NCBI RefSeq assembly: GCF_009770985.1
Contig: NZ_WSRW01000002.1
Span: 124,001-188,000, forward strand
Reading direction: 5' to 3'
From: Mucilaginibacter lacusdianchii
Lineage (GTDB): Bacteria > Bacteroidota > Bacteroidia > Sphingobacteriales > Sphingobacteriaceae
Length of the DNA: 64,000 nucleotides
Shown here: positions 35,034 to 43,880 of the stretch, in pieces
Position numbering within the stretch: the stretch's first letter is position 1
How the letters are laid out: each line of letters starts with the position of its first letter
The notes under the pieces: generated by a model
Databases searched by the model: none
What the model saw: only the letters and a program-made list of their open reading frames with translations
Told to the model about the DNA's origin: nothing
Program-made: the position numbers and the translations under genes

Positions 35034-35855
35034 ATGAGCAAAATTACAGTAAAAGACGGAACCGAAATTTATTACAAAGACTGGGGAACAGGTCAGCCAA
35101 TTGTTTTCCATCATGGATGGCCTTTATCAAGTGATGACTGGGATTCACAGATGATGTTTTTTGTAGAAAAAGGTTACCGGGTAATTGCCCACGACCGCAG
35201 AGGCCATGGCAGATCAACCCAAACAGCAACCGGCAATGACATGGAAACTTATGCGGCCGATGTTGCAGAACTGGTTGAACACCTGAACCTTAAAGACGCT
35301 ATCCATGTAGGCCATTCTACCGGAGGCGGTGAGGTAATACGCTATGTGGCCAAGTATGGTAAAGGCCGTGTTGCGAAAGCGGTACTTATTAGCGCTGTTA
35401 CCCCTATCATGGTTCAAAATGAAAACAACCCCAACGGTGTGCCTTTGTCCGTATTTGATGAAATTCGTGAAATGACGGCAACGCAAAGAACACAATACTT
35501 TCAGGATTTTACGCTGCCTTTTTACGGTTATAATCGTGAAGGTGCAAAAGTATCGCAAGGTGTTCGTGACAACTGGTGGCGCCAGGGTATGATGGGTGGC
35601 ATCAAGGCGCACTATGATTGTATAAAAGCTTTTTCGGAAACAGATTTTACGGAAGATTTAAAAAGTATTGAGATACCAGTACTAGTTTTACATGGCGAAG
35701 ATGACCAGATTGTACCTTTTGAAATTACCGGCGCCAAAGCAGCCCAACTGGTTAAAAATGGAAAACTGATTTCATACCCGGGCTTTCCGCACGGAATGCC
35801 AACAACGGAAGCGGCAACCATCAACAAAGATCTTTTAGCTTTCATTCAATCCTGA
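35034..35855 (+). CDS. Alpha/beta hydrolase, non-heme chloroperoxidase type
   Basis: A 273-residue alpha/beta-hydrolase fold protein. The nucleophile elbow GHSTGGGEVIRY has its serine at 98-99, an acid residue sits in HGEDDQIVPFE, and the histidine is in YPGFPHGMPTT near the end. The early HHGWPLSSDDWD forms the oxyanion hole. The family has bacterial perhydrolase/esterase activity and is often called non-heme haloperoxidase. No signal peptide is present, so it is cytoplasmic. It is a single gene with its own terminator. The start ATG at 35034 directly precedes the conserved SKITVKDGTEIYYKDWG. The physiological substrate is unknown. Confidence 0.9.
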   Translation: MSKITVKDGTEIYYKDWGTGQPIVFHHGWPLSSDDWDSQMMFFVEKGYRVIAHDRRGHGRSTQTATGNDMETYAADVAELVEHLNLKDAIHVGHSTGGGEVIRYVAKYGKGRVAKAVLISAVTPIMVQNENNPNGVPLSVFDEIREMTATQRTQYFQDFTLPFYGYNREGAKVSQGVRDNWWRQGMMGGIKAHYDCIKAFSETDFTEDLKSIEIPVLVLHGEDDQIVPFEITGAKAAQLVKNGKLISYPGFPHGMPTTEAATINKDLLAFIQS

Positions 35856-35883
35856 TCTGTATATCGTTTAAGATATAAACACT

Positions 35884-35917
35884 AAAAAGCTACCAACGGA
35901 GATGTTGGCAGCTTTTT
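35884..35917 (+). terminator. Terminator after alpha/beta hydrolase gene
   Basis: AAAAAGCT-A-CCAAC (35884-35897) pairs with GTTGG-C-AGCTTTTT (about 35904-35917) with one A/C mismatch, followed by further T bases. It starts 28 bases after the stop codon and can serve both convergent genes. Confidence 0.75.
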
Positions 35918-36000
35918 TTGTATCAAACCGCAGTTAGTTAGAAAGTACCTATGGTTTTACCAGTATGCAGAATTCTAAACGAAGTTTTTCTCAAGAGATT

Positions 36001-36732
36001 TTAATGTGGGAACACATTCAGACTTTTTAGCACTAGTTGCCGGTACAACTTACTAACCGGGATTTGATATTGCTGAATCTCGAGCGATTCGTTAGTGAAT
36101 GAAGTTATTTTGTCAATAGCAACGATAAACGAGCGATGTGTTCGTATAAACGATTCTTCAGGCAGCATTACCGCTAATGCCGCAATAGAGTATTTGGTAA
36201 TAATGGTGCCTTTTTCTGTAATGATTTTTACATAATCTTTAAGGCTTTCAATGTACTGGATGTCTTTTATTAAAACCTTAACCATCTTCCGGTCGGCCCT
36301 AAAGTAAAGGAAAGCTTGGTTTGATAATGGTTCAACCGGCCTTTCACTTACTTGGTCTTGCACAACCTCTTTTGGCAATGCTTTCATAACGGCTTTTAAA
36401 AATCGGTCAAATTGTATTGGCTTTAGTAAATAGTCAGCTACATCAAGTTCAAAACCCTGCAATGCGTATTGCTCAAAAGCCGTGGTAAGCACAATTTTAG
36501 GAGGTGCCTTTAGTGTTTTAATTAGCTCCAGACCACTTACCTGTGGCATGTGTATATCTAAAAACAAAAGGTCAATGGCATGTGATTGTAGTACGGCCAG
36601 TGCTTGCAGGGCATTGTTGCATTCATCAATTAAGTTAAGCATAGGTATTTGCCTGATGTACCGCTTCAATATTTCCCGCGCAGGCGGTTCATCGTCAACG
36701 ATCAGACAATTGAATATCTTTTCTGCTTTCAT
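36001..36732 (-). CDS. LytTR-family response regulator
   Basis: A 243-residue response regulator. The receiver domain (1-125) has acidic residues D13-D14, phosphate-accepting D59 in LLFLDIHMPQ and the lysine in YLLKPIQFD. The LytTR DNA-binding domain (about 145-240) carries YIESLKDYVKIITEKGTI and FIRTHRSFIVAIDKI. It is encoded directly behind, and overlapping by 38 bases, the LytS-like kinase, so the two are translationally coupled partners. The target genes are unknown. Confidence 0.93.
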   Translation of the reverse strand: MKAEKIFNCLIVDDEPPAREILKRYIRQIPMLNLIDECNNALQALAVLQSHAIDLLFLDIHMPQVSGLELIKTLKAPPKIVLTTAFEQYALQGFELDVADYLLKPIQFDRFLKAVMKALPKEVVQDQVSERPVEPLSNQAFLYFRADRKMVKVLIKDIQYIESLKDYVKIITEKGTIITKYSIAALAVMLPEESFIRTHRSFIVAIDKITSFTNESLEIQQYQIPVSKLYRQLVLKSLNVFPH

Positions 36733-37873
36733 GATATGGGTTTGGTTTTGAGGTAGCTAGATCAGCAGGTGGTACATAATCAAGCGAAAGTTTCAAGTTA
36801 ACTACGTACATGTCTACTTCATTAAGCACCTTAAATTCATATTTACCGGCATAAATTAGATCTAATCTTTTTTGTGTGTTTGCGGTACCTATACCGGCAT
36901 GGGCTTCTTTTATGCCCGGGGCTTTGCCATTAATTAGCCTTAAAGATAACACAGCTCCGTTCAAAGTCATGTCCATGCTAATCCACGGATCGCTTATCAT
37001 TTTACTGGCGCCATGTTTAAAACAATTTTCAATTAGCGGAAGCAGCAATAATGGAGCAATTTTTAAGTTAGTTGGCGGCTTTGGCATATTTACAGACAGA
37101 TCGAGGTGCTTATCATAACGGGCTTTTTCCAGCGCTATGTAATCAGCCAACATTTTCAACTCCTTGTCGAGCGACACAAATGGCTGATTACACTCGTAAA
37201 GCATATAGCGCAGCAATTCAGATAGTCCGAATATCATGTTTGATGCAGTGACCGATACCTCCTGTGTATAACTAAATATGTTGTTCAATGTATTGAAAAG
37301 AAAATGAGGGTGTATTTGGGCCTTTAGCATCTGTAATTCTGCACTTACTTTTTCCCGCTCTAAAATCAGCGCAGCCTGCTCTTTCTCATAAAAGCATTTC
37401 ATCAGCTTAATAGCTGCAGCTAATCCGCCGATAGTTATCCCCCCTCTGAGACCAGCCATAACAGAAATACAGAGCTGAATATATAGAGGCGACTCAGCAT
37501 TAATTGATGGAACGCCTGATGCCTTTCGCATATACTCTATTAACGTAAGCGTAATAATGGCCGACAATATAGCCGTAACCAGAAACAGAATGGCAGACAC
37601 AAAAGTTGCTATGCCATACTGCCCTTTTAACACAAAGCGGGGTATTACCCAATACATCAGTGTATAAGCCAAAAACTGATGCGGCATTAAATAAGCAAGA
37701 CTCTCGGGGCTAGTCATGCTTAGGCGTGCTAAAAAACTTTGCTGTTGCAATACCGGCGAAGGCGAAAAGGAATACAGCACCGCCTGAAACAGAAACCACG
37801 ATAACCAAAATACGCAATGCCTAACAATTCGCCATTTGGTTTGATTGGAAAACACGAAAGGTAAAGCATTCAT
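36695..37873 (-). CDS. LytS/YehU-like sensor histidine kinase
   Basis: A 392-residue membrane kinase from the ATG at 37873. Four hydrophobic segments lie in the first 170 residues. The His_kinase domain follows with LKAQIHPHFLFNTLNNIFSY containing the phospho-accepting histidine, and an ATPase region has LLLLPLIENCFKHGAS and a G2-like GIGTANTQKRLDLIY. The start at 37927 adds 18 residues without conserved features and is not used. The C-terminal codons overlap the start of its LytTR regulator. The input signal is not evident from the short loops. Confidence 0.9.
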   Translation of the reverse strand: MNALPFVFSNQTKWRIVRHCVFWLSWFLFQAVLYSFSPSPVLQQQSFLARLSMTSPESLAYLMPHQFLAYTLMYWVIPRFVLKGQYGIATFVSAILFLVTAILSAIITLTLIEYMRKASGVPSINAESPLYIQLCISVMAGLRGGITIGGLAAAIKLMKCFYEKEQAALILEREKVSAELQMLKAQIHPHFLFNTLNNIFSYTQEVSVTASNMIFGLSELLRYMLYECNQPFVSLDKELKMLADYIALEKARYDKHLDLSVNMPKPPTNLKIAPLLLLPLIENCFKHGASKMISDPWISMDMTLNGAVLSLRLINGKAPGIKEAHAGIGTANTQKRLDLIYAGKYEFKVLNEVDMYVVNLKLSLDYVPPADLATSKPNPYHESRKDIQLSDR

Positions 37874-38119
37874 AACCAAGCTACTTACTTTAAAGATACA
37901 ATTGTTTCTAACAAAAGCACAGCACAAGTATGCTTATTAGCTCAACAACTCTTTTTAGGGTACAAAAGCATTTCATCGACGATAAAAAGACTTCATGTGT
38001 GTTAATTAATATTATGACACCATGAAACAGCCACCAGTCTACTTTCCAAAATTGATGCGTTAGCAGAACTTATATTTGATGTATAGTTTATTTATAATCA
38101 ACAAATTAACTCGTTAAAT

Positions 38120-38464
38120 ATGAAAAATCTTTTTATGACTACAATTGCGTTATTATTAATTAGCGCTTTTGCCCCTCAAGTTAATGCACAAAGCAGAACT
38201 GAATGTTTATCACCAGATGGTTACTGGGTATTGGTAAGCAATAAAAACACAAAGAACGTCACAACGGTCCAGTTTTATAACGCAGAGAATTCCCTTATCT
38301 ATCAAGAAGAAATACGGGATCAAAAAGTAAATATCAATCGCATTAAAACACTCCGTTGCCTTAAGAAAGGTTTAGACTCTGCATTACTTGCGTGGAATTT
38401 AGAAAAGCAAGCTGTATACAACAAAAGCTGGGTAGCCATTAACCTTAAAGGCAAACAGCGATAA
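38120..38464 (+). CDS. Small secreted protein of unknown function
   Basis: A 114-residue protein with signal peptide MKNLFMTTIALLLISAFAPQ, cleaved at about VNAQ (21-24). The mature part has two cysteines (SRTECLSP and TLRCLKK), which may form a disulfide, and an aromatic pattern (GYWVLVSNKNTKNVTTVQFY). Length and layout recall small Bacteroidota periplasmic proteins, but I recognise no family. It lies alone, divergent from the LytS kinase gene, so it could be a target of that two-component system; this is inference from position. Confidence 0.65.
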   Translation: MKNLFMTTIALLLISAFAPQVNAQSRTECLSPDGYWVLVSNKNTKNVTTVQFYNAENSLIYQEEIRDQKVNINRIKTLRCLKKGLDSALLAWNLEKQAVYNKSWVAINLKGKQR

Positions 38465-38593
38465 ATGAAATTACCTAAGCTAACAGCGTTTGGAATACAA
38501 CTAGCTTGGCAAGCACCCACATTCGTGAGTATTATCATGTAATCAATTACACATGGAAAGATGTAGAAAGTATTTATTGAAGTTCAATTATCC

Positions 38594-38601
38594 TACATTT
38601 G
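38594..38601 (+). promoter_or_regulatory. -7 box of the SF1 helicase gene
   Basis: TACATTTG matches TAnnTTTG exactly and ends 6 bases before the ATG at 38608, so the message would be essentially leaderless. Confidence 0.45.
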
Positions 38602-38607
38602 CTGCCC

Positions 38608-40425
38608 ATGAGCAGCTATTTCCAGGATCTTTTAACTTTACTTGCTGCGGAGCGTACGGCCGATGAAGCTTCATTTGCTGGGTTAACCGCAGGTACAGGA
38701 ACCGCTCAACGCCGGGCTTTAGGCTTATGCTGGTACCCTATCGCCATTCGTGGCACCGAGCCCGTACGCGGAGATTACATTAGTGTTGAGGTTGAACGCA
38801 CCACTTATAAAGAACTATCGCATCAGATACGGTTTGGCAGCTCAGTATCTTTGTTTTCCAACCACGATCAAAATAACCGGGTTAACGGAACAGTTAGCTA
38901 TTTGGGCGCAGACCGCATGAGGGTAACGTTGACGACCGAAGAGCTACCAGACTGGGCTGGCGACGGTAAGCTGGGTATTGACCTACTGTTTGATGCCTAC
39001 AGTTATGACGAGATGCGGAACGCGCTCAAACAAGCAGACAAAACCGACTCCCGAATTGTTCGTGTATTGACTGGACATGAAAGTCCTCAATTTGTGCCTA
39101 CTACCTACCGTAATCCTGCTTTAAATGCGTCGCAGGCGGCGGCTGTAAGCAGTATATTGAGCGCACATGACTTGGCTATTGTGCATGGCCCACCCGGTAC
39201 TGGTAAAACAACCACTTTAGTAGCTGCCATCCGTGCTTTAATTGAACGTAATGAAAAGCAGATACTGGTAGTTGCTCCCAGCAACACGGCGGTTGACTTG
39301 TTGAGCGAAAAGCTATCCCAAACCGGGCTGAATGTGCTGCGCATTGGCAACCCGGTTCGGGTAACCGAGCGCCTTCAAACACTGACACTGGACAGCCGCA
39401 TAGCAGCGCATGACCAGATGAAAGAAGTGAAAAAGCTAAAAAAGGCAGCTGCCGAGTACAAAAACATGGCGCACAAGTATAAACGCAGTTTTGGCAAAGC
39501 TGAACGAGACCAACGCAAGGCGCTATTTAACGAAGCACACCGCATTATGCGCGATGTAACTGCGATTGAAGAGTTTGTGAGTGATGATGTAATTAGCAAA
39601 GCGCAGATCATTACCGCTACGCTTGTAGGGTCGGACCATTACTCTATTAAAAAGCTTAAATTTGATACCGTGGTTATGGATGAGGCCGGACAGGCTCTAG
39701 AACCGGCTGCCTGGATACCAATCTTAAAGGCACAGCGTATCATTCTTGCCGGTGATCATCTCCAATTGCCGCCAACGGTTAAATCGTTTCCCAGTGAATT
39801 AACAACTACCCTGCTCGAAAAATGTACTATACTGCACCCAGATGCGGTAACGTTATTGGAAGAACAATACCGCATGAATACGTCAATCATGGGATTTTCT
39901 TCGGAAAAATTTTATCAAAACAAACTTACTGCACACGCGTCAGTGGCGGATCGTGTATTGGCTCCTGGAGATAAACCATTTTTGTTTATAGATACTGCCG
40001 GAGCGGGTTTTGAAGAACAGGCTGAAGGAACCAGCACCACCAACCCCGAGGAAGCTGCTTTTGTTGCCCGGCACATTGCCGCAATGAACTACGCGGGTGT
40101 TAGCGTTGCCGTTATTGCGCCTTATAAAGAACAGGTTAACACGTTGAAAGAATTATTACTTGGAACACCTGTCGAAGTAAATACCGTAGATGGTTTTCAG
40201 GGCCAGGAACGTGATGTGATTTATATCTCACTCACCCGAAGCAATATTGACGGCACCATCGGTTTTTTATCTGACTACCGGCGAATGAATGTGGCCATGA
40301 CGAGGGCCAAATACAAACTAGTTTTGGTTGGTGATAGTGCAACCCTGGCGCAAACGCCATTTTATGCGGAACTGATTAGTTACGCAGAGCGTATGGATGG
40401 TTACGAAAGTGTATGGGAATATTGA
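38608..40425 (+). CDS. SF1 DNA/RNA helicase (IGHMBP2/Upf1-like AAA protein)
   Basis: A 605-residue superfamily 1 helicase. A beta-barrel N-domain (about 50-130) precedes Walker A GPPGTGKTTT at about 194, motif Ia IDLVVAPSN-like (ILVVAPSNTAVDLLSEKL), Walker B VMDEAGQALEPAAW at about 355, GDHLQLPPTVKS, LEEQYRMN, and the C-terminal VNTVDGFQGQERDVIYISLTR and RRMNVAMTRAKYKLVLVGD. These are the complete Upf1-like motif set. The coiled-coil insert (about 270-310) is typical of the group. The ATG at 38608 is preferred to an earlier TTG at 38599 because the latter overlaps the -7 box. Confidence 0.9.
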   Translation: MSSYFQDLLTLLAAERTADEASFAGLTAGTGTAQRRALGLCWYPIAIRGTEPVRGDYISVEVERTTYKELSHQIRFGSSVSLFSNHDQNNRVNGTVSYLGADRMRVTLTTEELPDWAGDGKLGIDLLFDAYSYDEMRNALKQADKTDSRIVRVLTGHESPQFVPTTYRNPALNASQAAAVSSILSAHDLAIVHGPPGTGKTTTLVAAIRALIERNEKQILVVAPSNTAVDLLSEKLSQTGLNVLRIGNPVRVTERLQTLTLDSRIAAHDQMKEVKKLKKAAAEYKNMAHKYKRSFGKAERDQRKALFNEAHRIMRDVTAIEEFVSDDVISKAQIITATLVGSDHYSIKKLKFDTVVMDEAGQALEPAAWIPILKAQRIILAGDHLQLPPTVKSFPSELTTTLLEKCTILHPDAVTLLEEQYRMNTSIMGFSSEKFYQNKLTAHASVADRVLAPGDKPFLFIDTAGAGFEEQAEGTSTTNPEEAAFVARHIAAMNYAGVSVAVIAPYKEQVNTLKELLLGTPVEVNTVDGFQGQERDVIYISLTRSNIDGTIGFLSDYRRMNVAMTRAKYKLVLVGDSATLAQTPFYAELISYAERMDGYESVWEY

Positions 40426-40542
40426 AGTTATTTTTGCCGTTTACTTCACTCTTTCCTAATAATTCAATATTGCTTATCAAAATAATCGCATTTATAGTTG
40501 ACTCAATTGTACTCACAGCGAATAAATCGAGTGATTAAGCAA

Positions 40543-40594
40543 CATAAAAAGAAAAGCCATCTTCTAATCTGAAAATGGCTTTTCTTTTTATGTC
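40543..40594. terminator. Perfect 19-bp bidirectional terminator
   Basis: ACATAAAAAGAAAAGCCAT (40543-40561) is the exact reverse complement of 40576-40594, with a 14-base loop. It lies between the convergent helicase and exopolysaccharide genes and has A- and T-runs on both sides. Confidence 0.8.
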
Positions 40595-40660
40595 GCTTTA
40601 AGTTAATTACGTTTTAATTGTACTTAAAGTGGTATATTTATGTACTATTCACATTTAGGC

Positions 40661-43012
40661 TTACGTTGTCAGCATCCGGTTATCACTATAGTAACCGCCA
40701 CTGTTTTTGCCATACAAGCCAATACTCTCATTGGTTACATTATTTAGCACTACAGCCATATTTTTTATAAGCCCTTCCTGTGCCATGTTGTTTACATAAA
40801 GCAATTCGTTTCTGGTACTGCTTTTAATGCGTAGTAAGAACATGTTGATATCTGCAAAAGGCGCTACCATCAGGCCATCGTTTACAATGTTTACCGGTGG
40901 ATTGTTAATGATGACGTATTCGTAATGCTTTTTAGCTTCAGTGATAAAGCTTTCCAAATATTTAGTATTCAATAATTCAGACGGAAACTGCGGTTTCGGA
41001 CCGGCGCATACTACACTCAATCCGCTAACAGTGGTTGGCTGTACCACACTGGTAAAGCCGGCTTCGCCCTGCAGATAATTAGACAAACCTACCTCGTTAC
41101 TAATTTTAAACAGGATGTGCGTTCGCGGCTTACGCATGTCGGCATCAACCAGTAGAACGGTTTTGTTTGTAATGGCTAAAATTGCAGCAAGGTTGGCAGA
41201 CACAAATGTTTTGCCCTCACCTGCTATTGATGAATGAACAGCAACCACTTTTGACATTGAATTTTGTAGCAGATATTGAATATTTATTCGTAATCCTCTA
41301 AAAGACTCTGTGATATCAGAACTTGGGTAAGTCAGCACCGGTAACTCATCATTAAACTTGTTGTAAAGTATATTGCTTAAAATAGGAAGCTTCAATTGTG
41401 TACTAACATCTGATACGTGAACTAGATTTTTCTGGAAAAACGTTTTGCTGGTCAAGAAAGCCAGTGGCAATAACAAGCCCAAAATAAAACCAATAATTAA
41501 GTTCACGTAACGATTAAATCCAACAAGGTTAGCAGTACCCAAACTAGCTTTATCCAATATTTGTGCGTCCGGGTCACGTGAGGCATGAGCAATTTGAGCT
41601 TCTGAACGCTTTTGCAAAAGGAAGGTGTAAAGCTCGTTTTTAAGATCAAAATTACGCTTTATGTTTGTTAAATTTTGTTCCTTTTTAGGCAAAACAGATC
41701 TCTGAGCCCCCATGTTTTGACGTTGCTGCTGCAGGTTATTTAACTCAAGCTGTGCATTACCCAATAAATTGTTAATGTTTTCAGACAAACTGCGTTGGGT
41801 ATAAGCAATTTCGCTATTTAACGAAACTAATTGCGGGCTTCCCTCCTGTGCGGTGTTTGACAAGACTTCACGCTGCCTGAACAAATCACTTAATTGGATT
41901 ACCAGTGCATTCAACGACGGATCTGTGACACCAACAACAGACGGCGCAACCAAATTTCGTAAAGCGCCCGAGTTGTTGATATATCTTTTAAGACTTCTGA
42001 AATAATCTACCTTCATACGTGCGGTAGCCTCGTCACTTTCCAGTTTGCTCATGTTTTCAATAATGGATGTAGACTGTTGATCAACGTCAACAATATTATT
42101 GTTGGAGCGGTAACTGGTAACATTATTACTGGCCACCTGCAAAGAATCTGACACGCCTGCTAATTGCTTGTCAATAAACTCTACAGTGTTATTAGCCAAC
42201 CTGTTTTTTTCGGCCAGGCCAAATTGAATATAAACATTGCCCAATTCATTTAAATAATCAATTGCCCTGTCCAAGTGCGGGCTTTTTAATTCAACACTAA
42301 TCAGGTTCGCTTCGGCATCGTTCATTGTAACTTTCAACTTTTCCTGATAATCTTTGGCCATTAATACCAAGTCGTTAAAAGTCAGTACAAACTGGTCGTC
42401 TTTTTCAATAATATGGTTTGGTATTTTATTTAGTGTAAAAGCGAAGTAAGAATTTTTAAAGGGCTTGCCAAACGTACCGGTTTCCTCAAAATCAATATCC
42501 CTTTTTATACCATCAATCTCCCTAGTTGTGCTTGCTTTTACTACGTATCGCTGTGCATCTAATATTTTAATGTGCAGTGGTACATCTAACGTTTGTTCAA
42601 CATTAGGCAAATAAGTAATTGCTAGTGGCGCATTCTTATACAAATCTTTTTTGGTTAATACACCGTCTAAAGCCCACGAATATTTCCAATTAAGATTCTG
42701 CAGCGTTTGCAAATTGACGGTGAATGAACTTAAAACGCCTACCTGATTTTGTACATTTATGTTTTGAGGAACGCCTAATTGTTTGTAAAGTGCACTTAAA
42801 GTACCTTGGGTATTATCTTGTTTAACCAAAACCGTCATTCCCACCTTGTACTTTTGATGAGATACTACATTATAAAGTATGGCAGCCAAAATGCCGAGTA
42901 CGCCAAATACTATAAACCAAATGCGATTATTGTAAATAGCAACACGCAATTGCTGGACGTTTATACCCGATGGTTCGTTTACAGTTCGAATATTATTTCT
43001 AATTCTTTTCAT
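40661..43012 (-). CDS. Wzc-like polysaccharide co-polymerase/tyrosine autokinase
   Basis: A 783-residue inner-membrane protein. A Wzz-type N-terminal helix (about 30-50), a long periplasmic coiled-coil region with GNVYIQFGLAEKNRLANNTV, and a second helix at about 500-520 (VNLIIGFILGLLLPLAFL) precede a cytoplasmic BY-kinase domain. Walker A reads SSIAGEGKTFVSANLA at about 590, Walker A' LLVDADMRKPRTH at about 622. The C-terminal tail has tyrosines (GLYGKNSGGYY) for autophosphorylation. It controls chain length and export of the polysaccharide together with the Wza-like protein encoded 23 bases upstream. It is the last gene of the minus-strand locus. Confidence 0.9.
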   Translation of the reverse strand: MKRIRNNIRTVNEPSGINVQQLRVAIYNNRIWFIVFGVLGILAAILYNVVSHQKYKVGMTVLVKQDNTQGTLSALYKQLGVPQNINVQNQVGVLSSFTVNLQTLQNLNWKYSWALDGVLTKKDLYKNAPLAITYLPNVEQTLDVPLHIKILDAQRYVVKASTTREIDGIKRDIDFEETGTFGKPFKNSYFAFTLNKIPNHIIEKDDQFVLTFNDLVLMAKDYQEKLKVTMNDAEANLISVELKSPHLDRAIDYLNELGNVYIQFGLAEKNRLANNTVEFIDKQLAGVSDSLQVASNNVTSYRSNNNIVDVDQQSTSIIENMSKLESDEATARMKVDYFRSLKRYINNSGALRNLVAPSVVGVTDPSLNALVIQLSDLFRQREVLSNTAQEGSPQLVSLNSEIAYTQRSLSENINNLLGNAQLELNNLQQQRQNMGAQRSVLPKKEQNLTNIKRNFDLKNELYTFLLQKRSEAQIAHASRDPDAQILDKASLGTANLVGFNRYVNLIIGFILGLLLPLAFLTSKTFFQKNLVHVSDVSTQLKLPILSNILYNKFNDELPVLTYPSSDITESFRGLRINIQYLLQNSMSKVVAVHSSIAGEGKTFVSANLAAILAITNKTVLLVDADMRKPRTHILFKISNEVGLSNYLQGEAGFTSVVQPTTVSGLSVVCAGPKPQFPSELLNTKYLESFITEAKKHYEYVIINNPPVNIVNDGLMVAPFADINMFLLRIKSSTRNELLYVNNMAQEGLIKNMAVVLNNVTNESIGLYGKNSGGYYSDNRMLTT

Positions 43013-43035
43013 GGTGATGTTGCTTCGGGATTTAG

Positions 43036-43842
43036 TTAGTCTTTCAAGAAATTTAAAAGAAGCAGTATAGAGCTTATTGTTCCTAAAACCAGTGATGCAG
43101 TTGAAATGCGGAACTGCGAATTCTTGGTCTTGGCGGGTTGAATAACTATTACGTCGTTAGGCTGCAAGTAATACCCTTCTGAGCCTAATACTGCCTTTGT
43201 ATTGAAATTTAAAATGTAAGTTTGGCTCCCCTTAGGCGACGGCCTCAACACTAGCACATTGTTCAGCGCCGCAAACTCAGTATTCCCATTAGCCATTCCG
43301 ATAGCCTCAAGCGCTGTAAAATCATAGTTGTAATTGGTATACACACCCGGATTTTTCACTTCGCCTAAAACGGTCACTTTAAAGTTGAGTAAACGCACTT
43401 TTACGGTAGGCTGCTTTACAAAAGTGTTTGCTTTAGTTTCAATTTCCTGTTGGGCTTCGGGTAACGTTTTACCTTCCAAGTTTACTTTACCAATAATAGG
43501 TAGGGTTACATTACCAGCAGCGTCAACTTCGTTACCATTAATAAACTGCCCTGCCATTCCTTCAAACTGATTATTTTCAGATGTATTGGTTCCGGTTTGC
43601 GGTGGGTTATATACCTTGTTCAGATCGGGGTTAGCAGTAACTATGCTGATGTATAAGTTATCCTTGGGCTTAATTCTATACATAGTTTGTGCTCTTGGCA
43701 ACCCGCTTAAGGTTTCGCGTCCGTTTACGTCGCGCAGATACATCAGGTCTTTATGCGAACGGCATGATGAGAAAAGCACAACAGCAATTGCCAGAAGAAA
43801 AATGAAATTAGAGAGAAAAGGTAAGTGATAATTTTTATTCAT
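43036..43842 (-). CDS. Wza-like polysaccharide export outer-membrane lipoprotein
   Basis: A 268-residue lipoprotein with signal peptide ending LFSSC (cysteine at about 27). The polysaccharide-export (Poly_export) domain has YRIKPKDNLYISIVTANPD and VDAAGNVTLPIIGKVNLEGKTL. An SLBB domain follows with KVTVLGEVKNPGVYTNYN and GYYLQPNDVIVIQPAK. A C-terminal hydrophobic helix (about 245-265) is present, consistent with an amphipathic or membrane-spanning end. It forms the outer-membrane pore for polymer and partners the Wzc-like protein. Confidence 0.9.
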   Translation of the reverse strand: MNKNYHLPFLSNFIFLLAIAVVLFSSCRSHKDLMYLRDVNGRETLSGLPRAQTMYRIKPKDNLYISIVTANPDLNKVYNPPQTGTNTSENNQFEGMAGQFINGNEVDAAGNVTLPIIGKVNLEGKTLPEAQQEIETKANTFVKQPTVKVRLLNFKVTVLGEVKNPGVYTNYNYDFTALEAIGMANGNTEFAALNNVLVLRPSPKGSQTYILNFNTKAVLGSEGYYLQPNDVIVIQPAKTKNSQFRISTASLVLGTISSILLLLNFLKD

Positions 43843-43880
43843 AATAAGATGTAGTTAGTATGGTATAGCGTAGTTAGTAT

